Shown here: piece by piece, positions 24,313-36,600 of the stretch
Layout of the letters: each line of letters starts with the position of its first letter
Numbering within the stretch: position 1 is the first letter of the stretch
Origin: Anaeramoeba flamelloides
Lineage: Eukaryota > Metamonada > Anaeramoebidae
DNA length: 64,000 nt
Reading direction: 5' to 3'
Assembly (NCBI GenBank): GCA_027625915.1
Contig: JANTQA010000029.1
Location: 5,704,001 to 5,768,000, forward strand
Notes under the pieces: model-generated
What the model was told of the DNA's origin: nothing
Database searches by the model: none
The model's input: the letters and a program-made list of their open reading frames with translations, nothing else
Translations under genes and position numbers: made by a program

Positions 24313-24462
24313 TTAAAAATTGTGCAATTTATTTTTCGATAAATTGTTATGTTGTAAATTGTACTTTGAAGTTCCCCAATTTGAGTAGTAATTATTATTT
24401 CCACCCCCGCCAGGAATAGCGGCTTTTAGAAACATGCCGAGAGTGAACATGACGAGGATCAT
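24313..24462 (-). CDS. Possible small secreted peptide or first exon
   Basis: A 49-codon ATG-to-TAA frame on the minus strand begins MILVMFTLGMFLKAA, which looks like a signal peptide, followed by IPGGGGNNNYYSNWG and an Asn/Lys-rich tail. The region coding for the hydrophobic start is richer in GC than its surroundings, which is unusual here. A GTACAA site after codon 32 could act as a donor, so it might be a first exon. I do not recognise a family, and the short length leaves chance as a real alternative. Confidence 0.25.
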   Translation of the reverse strand: MILVMFTLGMFLKAAIPGGGGNNNYYSNWGTSKYNLQHNNLSKNKLHNF

Positions 24463-25083
24463 GGAAAATTTTTTTTATTATTTTTTGCTTTTCGAAAAAC
24501 TTTCGAAAAATGAAATCGATTTTGAACTTTTGGTTCTGTTGTTCATTAGTCACTCTGAAAGACTTTAATAAAAACAATTTTAACATTAAATTCAGGTTTG
24601 TAATAATAAGAAAAGATCGGTTTGAGAGTATTTAAGCTAATAGGGAATTCTTTTTCACTTTAAAAAAAGAATTTATGAATTAAAAAGTTTCCTTATAGTT
24701 CTGGTATTTAAGTAGACAAACAATTATAATCTTTCAATTTAAATTTCTATTATTTTGATTTTCCGTTGAGTTTATATTCACAAAAAGAAATCCTTATTTA
24801 TTCAACTTTTTCGAATAATTAAAATTGAAAATATAACATAATAAATTCTTTTTGAAATTTTTTGTTACAATCAGATAATTTTGTGATAACTTTTGATGAA
24901 ACTCTTTGAGTAGATTTTTCTGAATTTTTGTAACAAAAAAACTCAGAATGGAAGAATACGAACCTTTTCATCACCGATTAAAATATTTCGCGAGAAGTCC
25001 AATTTATAATGTGGTAGTGTAAAAAATGTTATGTTGATTTTCATATTTTGTTTTGTTAAATATGTATTTTTCATTAGCTTCGA

Positions 25084-25340
25084 AACTTTTCTCATCAGTA
25101 CAAAAGAGTGGAAAATTGACAATTATTTGATAAACATAGTGACGTTATGGGATTTAAAAACAGAATGAAGAGGTTTGGGAAGAAACATCAAATTGAAAAT
25201 TGAATATGAATTTCCAATAAGAAAAAAAAAAAAACAAACAAACCCTGACAATCTGTATGATCTATTAAATTGAAATTGAAGTAATTTTAAACATTGACCG
25301 TTTATAAATTTTCCACTCTTTTGTTCATATAAGAAAAGTT
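25084..25340. repeat. Hairpin element K
   Basis: Inverted arms of about 40 bases sharing AACTTTTCTxAT and ACAAAAGAGTGGAAAATT, separated by about 170 bases. No second copy was recognised in the window, so it could be a MITE or a local palindrome. Confidence 0.5.
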
Positions 25341-26179
25341 ACCCAGTTTGTGAAAAATAAAAATTAATCAAAAAATCTTTGAAAATGAACAAATAATTTT
25401 TTATAAAAGTTACACCTCGAAAATAATAAAACTCAAATCTTTCTCTTTTTGAATATCTTTACTTACAATCGGAATTTATTGTGTTGGCTGTTCTTTAGTT
25501 AAGTTCCCCAAAATTGTCCAACCTCAAAAAAAAAATTTATTATATGAAAAACAATGCACTTGTATGAAAAAATAAAATTGATAATTTAAAGTGATATAAA
25601 AATAAAACTTCAATTATTATTTCATCCTTGTTAATTGGGCTTATTTACAATATAATCAATATTTCTGTTCTATAAACTCTTGAGGCTATTTTATTTATTG
25701 TTATTAATAGTACTACGATTATTAAAAGTATTGGTTGAAAAAATGTCTTTTTTGGGGTCAAATTATAATTCGATGTAACAATGTATTTTCTTTAAATTCA
25801 ACTTTAGGATATTTTTTTGAAGAGATAATAACTAATAGTTTTGAAAACACTCTTATCATCTAAAAAAAACTCAATCATGAAAAAAAAAAAAACAACCGAT
25901 GCTAACTATTAAAAGTGTTTGTAGAGTGCTGTCAGTTAACTAGGTTTTCCAGAATTTAAAAGAATTGAGTAAAATATCATAGAAAATTTTTCTCTATTAT
26001 TTCGAATTCCGGTTGACTTAACGGCGTTTTTTTTTTTTTTTTTTATTTTTAAAATAAACTGAAAATTTATTGAAATTCTCTGTTTATTTCAAAAATAAAA
26101 AAACAACATAACACAAAATCTAAAAAAAAATATTTTTTCCAATTTATATCAATAAATAATTCTTTAAAAGTGAAAATTA

Positions 26180-26630
26180 TACAGCCGTTCCAAGTCCACC
26201 ATAAAATTTTAAATAAAACACAATTGATTTTTCTATTCTTATTTTCTATTTTCAAAAAATTTGGAAATAAGAGTTATTATTCAAAAAAAAATTTCAATAA
26301 ATGAACTATTATTCAAATTTTGGGAACACCCAAAAAAACATTCAAGATCACATTAAACTTAAAAAATATTGGTCCGAAAGAGCCCCCAAAAAATATCAAT
26401 ATTGACTGATCTTTAAAAATTTACCTTTTTTGAACAATATTTTTAGGTGCTTCATGAATCTTCAGAAAATTTTTTTTTGGATGTTCCCAAAATTTGAATA
26501 ATAGTTCATTTATTGAAATTTTTTTTTGAATAATAACTCTTATTTCCAAATTTTTTGAAAATAGAAAATAAGAATAGAAAAATCAATTGTGTTTTATTTA
26601 AAATTTTATGGTAGACTTGGAAAGACTGTA
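26180..26630. mobile_element. Tc1/mariner-like foldback MITE family E, copy 2
   Basis: A 451-base element with nearly perfect inverted arms of about 155 bases. The ends read TACAGCCGTTCCAAGTCCAC on the left and, reverse-complemented, TACAGTCTTTCCAAGTCTAC on the right. Long matching stretches include AATTTGGAAATAAGAGTTAT and AACTATTATTCAAATTTTGG. The spacer is about 125 bases. No ORF. Terminal TACAG and flanking TA fit the Tc1/mariner superfamily. Confidence 0.82.
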
Positions 26631-26868
26631 GATTACCCATTTGAAGTATATTATTTAAATTTAAAATTCTTGTAAAATTTATGATTATAGCCTCTTAAAT
26701 ACCAAGAGTAAACAATTTTTTTTACTATTAAATTTGAAAAAAATCTTATTGGAAAATTAGAATACCCAACTTAAATTGTAAAATATCCTAAAAATATTTT
26801 TTGATCCAAGATCTTTTATGAACTAATAGTATTTATTATAATTGTATTTATTTAAAAAGTGTAAAATT

Positions 26869-27993
26869 GTTCAAATGTTTGTAGATGATTTAATTTCAAA
26901 AATGGAAGGAACTTTTCAGATATTGAAAAAAAGTTGATAATAATAATGAAATTATACAAGAATTTCGAATGAATATCCAAATATTGATGAAAACTTTAAA
27001 ATCAAATCAATTATCGGAAATAAAGTATTTAGGAATTTCGCTTGAAAAAGAGAAACATTTAAAAAAAATCTTTAAAAAAGTAAAAGCAAATTTTCGAAAA
27101 ATCAAGATGAGTTTTAGCCAACAACAATTAACCAATGGAGTAAAATTACAAATGTTTAAATCGATATATATTAGCCAATTATTTTATGTATTAGTTATTT
27201 TCAATCTAACCAAAAATGATTTCAACTCGATAGATGTTTGGATCATTAAAAAAGTAACAAAATTTTTAAAAATTAATCCACACTCTCCCAGAATAATTTA
27301 TAAAACCGATGCAAAAATAGACCAAGTAAGAATTTCGATATATAAAAGAAGATTTAAACTCAAAAATAAATTAGAAATACTTGGGTTTCTTACACATATC
27401 AAAAAATTTAAAATTTTCCAAAAAAGACAACAAAAATATTAATTGGAAATCCAAAAATTTAAAATTGCTAAACCCAAATCTTAATGAATTTAGAGAGAAC
27501 TTAATAAAAAATAGTCCAAGGTGGAAAGACCAGGAATATTTAAAAATTATTAGATACAATAACAATATAAACAAACAACAAAACTATTTAAAATGGAGGT
27601 GCCCAACTTCCATTTTAAAACTAAGAAATTTCACAAATTATCTAAATAGATATTCTTATGTTTATGATAAGAATAAAACAAAAACAAAATTTTGCAACTT
27701 ATGCAAAAAATATTTAAACCTAGATACATATGAAGATATCGATCATTTTTATGGGAATGCCCATTCTATAAAGAAAATCGAATAATTCGGATTATAGATT
27801 TAATTCAAATTAACAAAAATAATAAGATAAATATCTTTGATATTATTCAAAATAAAGACTCATTGTTCGTTTTATCGTTAGTTAATGATAAAGAAAATTA
27901 TGATTCTTTATTGAGATTTCTAAATAAAAATTTATTAATTAGAGTTGTAAGAGGAAAGTGATTTTACTCCTTCAAAATAATAAAAAAAAAAAT
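26869..27993 (+). mobile_element. 5'-truncated LINE (non-LTR retrotransposon) with A-rich tail and 15-bp TSD
   Basis: The insert is flanked by perfect direct repeats AAAAAGTGTAAAATT at 26854-26868 and 27994-28008. It starts inside the reverse transcriptase at the catalytic FVDD box (QMFVDDLISKMEG), then shows the EIKYLGISLE motif and thumb region (26969-27442). It ends with a C-terminal CX2C-X13-HX4C zinc-knuckle-like segment (CNLCKK ... DHFLWEC) before an A-rich tail (27971-27993). The frame changes about three times, including one at a T run in the HFLWEC motif, so it is dead or contains homopolymer errors. The endonuclease and the 5' half are absent. The clade is not determined. Confidence 0.9.
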
Positions 27994-30621
27994 AAAAAGT
28001 GTAAAATTAGCAAATATTTAATTTTTTTTTGAAAAAAATATTTAATGATCGTGTGTAGTGAAAATAAAACGTCCAAAAAAATTTAAGGTGTGCTTCAAAA
28101 TGAAAAGTGTTTTTTTTTTGTGTTAAAGAAAAGCAATTCATCAACTGATAAAACCCTAATTACATATGTTATTGATCTCTTAAAGTTCTATTATTTAAAA
28201 AGAGATTCCAAAAATGAAGGATCAAATTAGAAAATGTTTTTGGTAAAAAAGAGTTAATTGTTAGATGAAATCCAAAAGAAAATTACTGTTGAGAGAAAAA
28301 TATTGGATAGAGAAAAATAGCAGTACAGCAATTTTAATTAGGAACATTACTGAAAATGAATTTTAATTTCAATCGTTTGTGAAATAACTAAAGAAAATAA
28401 AAATAATATAATTATTAGAATAAAGATTGATGTAATTCTACTTTTTTCAAAACCTTATCTCTTATCATCTAAAGCAAGTTAAAAAATTACCATTTTCAGA
28501 ATTAATAGTAAACTTTACTACAACTTGGATTTTTGTTAAAATAACATGATCTACTTTAGTTGTCAACCATTCAAATGAGTATTCTACACAGACCACATAT
28601 TAATGAACTTGTAACACCTTTAAACCTGGATTTACATAAATTTCACAAAAGTTATCAATAGGATTTGATTTTCAATTTTACAAATGTTCCCAATTAAAAA
28701 TGGTGTCGACCCATAATCTGTTTCCAACCTTTTTCTCTCAACAGTAAAAACTTTCTCTCAAATCTTGTAAAAAAATTAAAAAAAAATTCAACAAATTCAA
28801 TTCCTAATATAAAGATTTCATCAAAATATGAAGGAATTGATATTTAAAAATGAGTTGAATTAGGTATCTATTGAACTCAAAATTAGAAATGTTATTAGAT
28901 CAAGAAAAAAAAAAATATGTACATGTTTAATTAGAAACATAAGTTTTGTAAATTGGACATGTTTTTTTTTTTACCATTGCAGAAAAAACAAAAATATAAT
29001 TGTGATTCTTATAAAGTATTATAAGTGTTTTGACACTACATAAAATATTTAGTTCAGCCCAAATTTTTCATTAAAAAAAAAGAAATAGCAAAATTCAATC
29101 ACAATAATTATCAAAATTAATACACCTCGACTTTTCTCAAAACACTATCCAAGATGTTCCATTTTAAATAGCCATGAAAATTATATAAATAACATTGATT
29201 TTCCATCTTCAAAAGTTATTTTATCTCAACTTCTTTTATTAGGCTATCCTGTTTTACCACTCAAATTATTTCTAAAAAAATTAACAAATATAATGTAGAT
29301 ATAAAATTTCTTTAATATCCCAAGTTATTACAGAATCAAATCTTAGAAAAAATGGTTTTTGTGAACAAGAAAAAAGAAAACAATAATCACAATTATTCAT
29401 AAATAAAATATCATCAAAAATTGTCAGCTGAAATTTTAATATCTTTTATTAAATAAAGACCGAATAAACAAATTGGATTATTATTAAAAACCAATTAGTG
29501 ATGGATAATAATTTTTGATATTTAAATATAACTTTTTGAATTAAGTTTAATAAAGAAAATTAAAAAAATAAATTATTATCATTTTTATTAAATAGTTTGT
29601 TCTTTCTATAAAAATCTCAATTTCCAGTACAAAAAGAGAATTTATAGATCAAGGGTTAACAAAATCTATGAATAATGATACCTTTTACTTTGTTTGTATA
29701 AATATTAAAGTATAGCGAATACAATAAGGTTAATAATAAAATGATTACAACTATGCATGGCCTCAAAAGACATTTTTTTTAATACTGGCAACATTTAAAA
29801 AGAAACACAGGCACACCTCACTGATTATTTGTTAAATATAATGGTCATTCTAATAATCTATTTTACTTTTAGTTCATTTTCTTAAAACCCAATTTATTTA
29901 TGTAAAAAGAAACTTTGAAAAAAATTTTCTTTTTTTTTTTTGGAATTCTTATCATTTACTCTAATTCACCAACACTTGTTAAAGGGGTTTCTTGTTGATA
30001 GTGATGATTTTATTTTAATTTGTAAAACAATAATTGTTTTTCAAAATGCTTCAACAGTCTCTGAAATAAAATATTTAATAAAAATAATTATTCAAAAATT
30101 TATTGACTATTTGAAAGATCTTTTGTAAAACTTTTTTGTTCACACTTTTTAAAGTAACCTGGCAAAAAAAAAAAAAATACCTTTTTTGAAAAAATTGTTT
30201 TTTTTCAAAAACTTAAAAAGAAATAATTTCAATATAAATTATTTAGAATTACATTATGATTTTACTTTTCAGACAAAAAACCATTAACTTCAATATTTTA
30301 TAATATCAAACGATATACATTTTTTTCTTTTCGTAAATTTGATTATTATTATTATTAAGCAATAAATAAAAACAAATTAAGAGATAAATGATAAATATTT
30401 GTTTAATTTAGAAAACAATAAAAAAAAAAAAAAAAAAAAAAAACTAACAAACGACGAAAAGAAAAATTAATAAAAATGTTTTTAATTTTACAAAATGAAA
30501 TAACAAGAGAATAAAGAGAAAAAAAAAAAAAAAACAAAATTAATTAATGTAATTTTACAAAAAAAAAAAGATAAATTATCTAATAAACAAACAGACAAAA
30601 AAAAAAAAAAAATGAAAAAGA
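27994..30621. other. Intergenic region between the LINE and the calpain gene
   Basis: No gene is supported. It contains a diverged copy of repeat H (28420-28640) and A-rich runs near 30420-30615 just beyond the calpain stop codon. A 62-codon frame at 29940-30128 lacks an ATG and shows no motif. Confidence 0.55.
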
Positions 30622-33600
30622 TTAATTAATTTGTGTGTTTGGGATTTTTTCAAAAGCAACTGGAAGGTCGCTTCTAACTGTCAAAGTAAATTTACCTTCT
30701 TGGTTTGGTCTAAAAGTGGAAGCGAAAACGATGTAGGGCTCTATGGAAGGTTCTAGTTTTATTTCGATATACACTTCATTGGCGTTTACGTAATCACCAG
30801 AACTAGCGATTTCTTGGTTTGAAAATAGGTTTTTTATTCTTTTCCCCTTATTCTTTGCGATGATTAAGCCGATGTACCAATAGCTTCTTTGAGCCATTTT
30901 GGGCTCCTCTTGGGTTAATGAAATGTAGCAACGTGTGGGTTTATTAATTGTAAGCCAGAATTGTGGGCTATTTTCCGATCCATTAAAGTTGGGAGAACCC
31001 GCAGCAGACTCGCCTACCCATTCGTCATTTAATATTATTGTGTTCCAATTCTTGTCAAATATTCTGCATATATAGATGTTTCTGAAGTGCTTGGTGAAGT
31101 CCTCAAAGCTAATCCAAAAGGATCCCTCTTGGTAGTCGATTTTTGGATCATAGTTAAGTTTGGACTTCAATTTCTTTGTCCACAAAGAAGAATTTTGTGA
31201 GTAATCGCCATTCCATTCTTGTTTACCCCAGGGGTTTCTTAAATTCAAGAGTTTTATTCCATCGGCGAACTGGATGTCCATTATGGCATATGCGTGTCCA
31301 TAGACGATACCGTATTTTGAGACGGTGGATTCCTTACCGGCATTTGATCCGCACCCCAATAAATAGCCGGATTGGTGGTAAGTGAATAATTTGTTCCAGA
31401 GTTTGCCATTATGGATATCCTGTATGGCATCTGGATCCAATAACGAGATCATTTCGCTTGACCCGCCCGTTAAATTGGCTAAGGTGGAATGCACCAGCCC
31501 ACCTACAATTGCCTCCCATGAACCAAACAATTTTGCATAGGCCTTTTCAATTAATTGCACCCATATTTTTTTTGGATCCCTTGATTTAGCAAAAACTAGA
31601 TCCTGATCTTTATTGTACGGCAAATAGTCATCAATAATTACAGGAATCCACCTACCATTTACAAAAAATTTTAAGACGTAAATACCGTACTGCGAATATT
31701 TTTTTGAAATAAAAACTTCCTTTAAAACTTCATACCTTGTAGACAATATTGATAATGAACTTAATAGATAACAATCGCCAAGCATCCCTTGTATGATATT
31801 TGTCGGATCGATATCGGTAGGCAATAAATTAAATTCCAGAATTTCGTTATCATCGTTTTGATTTTGATTATCCAACATTTCATTTGATGAGGATAATGTG
31901 GTTGAAGACATTGATGATGAATCTTTAAACAATTCGATTTCATTAATATTTTCCATTTCAAGTAAACCCTGCTTATCGATTCTTTGATCGTCCTCAGTTT
32001 GCAATACTATATTATTATTGATATTGATATTCTTATCCTTATCCTTATCCTTATTATTATCCTTATCCTTATCATTATCATTATCATTATCATTATCACT
32101 ACCACCATTATTATTATCGTCCATTGGCTTTATTTCTTTCAAAAAATCTGAAATCCTTTTCCAGCCTTTAATAGAAATAAACTTTTTAGGGATATTTTTT
32201 TCATCGATAACTAGAGATTTTAAAATTGGAGGGAAATCAAAATCGATAAACTTTTTACCAGTCCTTTGACACTTTTCTAATTGCTGATCTCTTAATTGAT
32301 GGAATTGCTCAACGTCCTTTTCAGCGGGCAATTCAGAATTTTTTAAAAAATTTTGTCTCCTTTCATGTGCTATTTGCTCTAATTTATTAGTATAGGCACT
32401 AATTTTTCTTTCTTGAAACCTTTCATATAAATATTTTTTCCTTTTTTCATTAAAATAAATTACCTTTTCTTCTTCCCAATCATCGATTTCATTGAAATGC
32501 GAAACCTCCACCCCAGCATAATCTAAGAAAGACTTCATTTCAGATTCTAATAGTAAATAACTTGATCGAGCGGTCGATATAACTAAAATTTGAAACAATA
32601 CTTCAAATTTTGTACGAATTAAGAATTCTTGGCGTACTTGATTATACAGATCTGCCAAATTTTGATACAAATCATATATTGCTCTTGACAATTCCTCCTG
32701 CCTGCCAGCAGCAAATTTGGTACCTTTTAACATTTGGAGTGATCTTTCTGCTCTTTTGGCAAGATTTAAAAATCTGGATGTTTTTATTAAATAATTTTCA
32801 ACATTACTATTTTGATTGTTATTGTTATTGTTATTGTTATTGTTATTATTTGTATTTTGAAGATTATCCAAATTATTTTTATTAAAAGTAATGCTTTCGT
32901 CAGTGGAAAAATTTAAACTTTGCGTTTCAAAATCAATTTTTTCAAATATTCCAATATCTGAATCTACAGTAACACTGTCATTTTTTTCGTCTTCAAGCCA
33001 AGATTTGATAGTAAATTCTTCTTCAAGTTTTTGCTCATCTTCTAAAATCAAATCTGTTAGGTTGGTTTTATTACTAAAGGTCTCCTCACTTTTTTCATCT
33101 ATTATTGGCGTTTTATATTTTGAAGGAATGACATCAAAAGAACCTTTACGAGTAAAAGGAAATTGTGAATGAGATAATTTTCTTAAATTTAATTGGGAAC
33201 TGGGTAATAAATAATTTTGTTTAAAATTTTTGATACTGGAAAAATTTCGTAATTTTTTTAAATCGTTTTTATTATAGTTACCCTTTCCTTTTCTAACACC
33301 TTCTCCTTCCCCTTCTCCATTTCTACCACCTTTCACCTCTCCCTCTCCTTCATCATCATCTTCTTTTTCTTTTTCTTCGATTTTGTTTTCTTTTTCGTTT
33401 TCTTTTTCGTTTTCGTTTTTTTTTTCGTTTTCATTTCCCTGTGTAATCTTTTCATTTTCTTTTTGATTTCCATTTTCCTTTACCTTTCGTGCCAACTCAT
33501 CAGTTTCGATATCATCTGACTTTTCATTTCCTTCTTCTTCACTAATTAAATTTTCAATGTCAATATCATCTATCTCAATACCATTTGTATTAATAATAAT

Positions 33601-36600
33601 ATCATCAACATTACTATCAATTAAATTTAACCCTTCGGTTCCAGAATCATATATAGATCTCAACTCTAGATCATTTTTTTCTTTATTTAATATAATTTCA
33701 TTTTCGGATCCTAAGTCTAATTCTAAATCTTGTTCCGTTTCCATCTCATCATCAGTAGTTTTTAATTGTAATTTTTTGATTTCATCATCTAAATTATTAA
33801 TTGAAACAGAAATTGTATCATTTTTTGAAAAATATTTCAAATCTTCTAGATCAGAAAGATTAAAAGACGAAACTGATAAATCGCGAGTAACTTTTCTACT
33901 TTTGTTTAACCAGTTATCCAGTCCCCAATCTGTCAACAAATCTTCTGTTCTCATTCCTTTCATATCCTGAAGCATTTTTGACAGGGGCAATTTATTCCAG
34001 CTATTTTGTCTCGAGACCTCCATTTCTTTATTCTTTATTCGGTTCAAATTTATGTTTGTATTGGTACTGCTCTGATCCACATTCAACGAAGAAGTTGAAT
34101 CGTCTGAAAGTAAAATTAAACCATCATTTGCTTCTGAATCGCGAGAACGAGTATGAACCTCGGTTGGCTTGCCATGCAAATCAATTTTTGGATATATTTG
34201 CTTTAAATAGGCCTGAGAAAAGCAACTTTCTATTTTATTTTCATTTAATAATTCTAAAGAATTCGAAAAGGATTGCTTCGTTAAAGATATTCTACTTTTG
34301 ACATACATCCAAACAAAGCAGATTGTTGTCATCGAACCAAAAACACCAATTTCTGATTTAAAAAGATAAACCGAAGCAAAACTCGACCAACACCATGTAA
34401 TATAGAAGGCAATAGCCAAAAACAAGCCAGAGCTATTTAATTGCTGGAGGTCATCTCTTTCATAATTGAATCTGTAAATGGGGAAAAAATGATTTGAATA
34501 GATATTGACTACATAATTGGTAATGTCGCCACGTCTACTGGCATTCAGACTTAACATTACAAATAAAAAAAAGCCAATAAAGCAAACTGTCGTTACGGCT
34601 AAAAATGTAGTTCTTTGGTAAACACTGAGAATAATACCCATAGTAATAATAATCAATACGTTTATGAGAATCAACAATTTATATTTTAAAGATAGCACCT
34701 TTGTCGAAGTGGCAAAACGAAGAAAAGACGCGAATGCAATTGCTTCAACTATAAACATTAAAAACAAAATCAAGCCAATTATTTTTTCCTTGAAAAAGAA
34801 AATTATGATCATTACATAGCCAAAAAATAAACAATGAATAATGGCAAAGCCAAAAATGGTTGATCGCGTTAGCAACCACATATCATCCTTCCACTTATAA
34901 ATGGTTGTACAAAATATGATCAATGAAGGGAAAAAAACTGAAAAGGTAATTGCAAGCCATGAACGGTGATTGACGTTTGAATGATGCGAAATAAACAATA
35001 TCGAGCAAAGCGGGTATAAAACTATTATTAATAATAATAAGATGGAAAACAAAATCACAACAAATCTTGATTTTATGGCATATGTCCATTGGATGATTAC
35101 AATGTATGATAAGTATAATACACCATACATCATCGAAAAGGTAAAGCCAACAAAGGAATCGCTTTCAGTGCTAATACCCAACCCCATGACAATAATTAAA
35201 AATGGGATCGAAATCGATGATAGAATTGAAAAATATACTGCGGGCTTATATTGAAATTTGAACATTTTTTTCAGTATTGTTAAAATGGATTCATTGGCAA
35301 ATCGTGGAATAATTTGAAAATCTAGTTTTTTAAATAATTGTAATTGATAATAAACACAAATTGGTATTAAAATTGTGAAAAGATAAACTAACATAATATA
35401 AGCTTTTTCTGCTTTGATAAATAAATATATTGAAAATAATGCAATAACCACAATTAATAAAAATAAATTAATCCAGATACCAAGAGTTGTTTTTTTATTT
35501 CTTTTATAAATAAAATATAGATTGTATATCGGTGGAAAATGAAATATAAAAATCTATTATTTAAAATAATTAGTTATAATTATATATATATATATATATA
35601 TATATACGTGTATGTGTGTGTGTGCGCGCGCGTGTGTGTGTTTAAAGAAGTATTAATATAGAAAATTTTTAAATATAAATATTCGTATTATAAGAAAATT
35701 AAAACAATAAGTAAAACAAAAAAAAAAAATTAACTACTTACAATCATTCCAAAACCAATATCATGTTGTTCAATATCAAAAATTTTTTCGGATTTTATTA
35801 AATATTTCATAATTAGTAATTCCCCGATAAAAATAATTGTAACGATTATATAAACAAGACAAAACCACAAATAACTATGTTTTTGGAAATATCTCCCAAT
35901 TGGATTTGATTTAATATTTTTGTTTTCTTTTTCCTTCTCTTTCTGACTTTCATCCCCCCCTTCTCCTTCCGCTTCCTTCTCCTTCTCCTTCTCCTTCTCC
36001 TTCTCCTTCTCCTTCTCCTTCTCCTTCTCCTTCTCATTATCATCTTTATTTGAATTAATATTTTTTTTTGAAATCATTTTAAATAATTTGGTTTTTGAAT
36101 ATATCCCCAGAGAAAGTAATTTATAAAACATCCCATAAAAAATAACAATGCAAACGAAAACATAAATAAAAACGTGCCCGAGAAACCAAGTCTTGCTATT
36201 AATTTGAAATATTTAAAAAATTTATTTAATTTTATTTTAATTATTAAATGTTTTTTTAATACTAATGTTAATAATTGAAAATTATCAACATTAGAAGTTT
36301 CTGATATAAAAAAGAAAAATAAATTATCAATTGACCATTTTTACGAGAGAAGATGGTGGATTTGAAATCTTGCTATCTTTATGCAAAAATACTTTTCTTT
36401 AGACTTGAATTATCCTTAGAACCAAAAGTTTAAAATGTACTCTGAACAAAATCGTTTACTTTTTCATTTTTTAAAATCTCGAATTTCAAAATAATGTAAT
36501 CTTAAATACAAGAAATTAAATTAAATTGTTGTCATTACTGTTGTTGTGGAATATACATATATATATTTGCAAAATAGACCAACTGATATTGTTATACATT

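Larger units (their letters stand above)
23606..26868. other. Intergenic region with repeats
   Basis: Apart from a possible 49-codon signal-peptide-like ORF (24313-24462), no gene is supported. It contains a hairpin element (25084-25340), a single family I hairpin (26030-26104) and the MITE E copy 2 (26180-26630). The last 240 bases are AT-rich and end at the LINE insertion site. Confidence 0.5.

Noticed and set aside
26869-27993. Treating the reverse-transcriptase fragment as an LTR element
   Set aside because: The A-rich 3' tail, 15-bp target duplication, 5' truncation and C-terminal zinc-knuckle-like motif fit a LINE; no LTRs, protease, integrase or gag are present.
29940-30128. A 62-codon open frame downstream of the calpain gene
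   Set aside because: It has no ATG start, no recognisable motif and typical non-coding composition.
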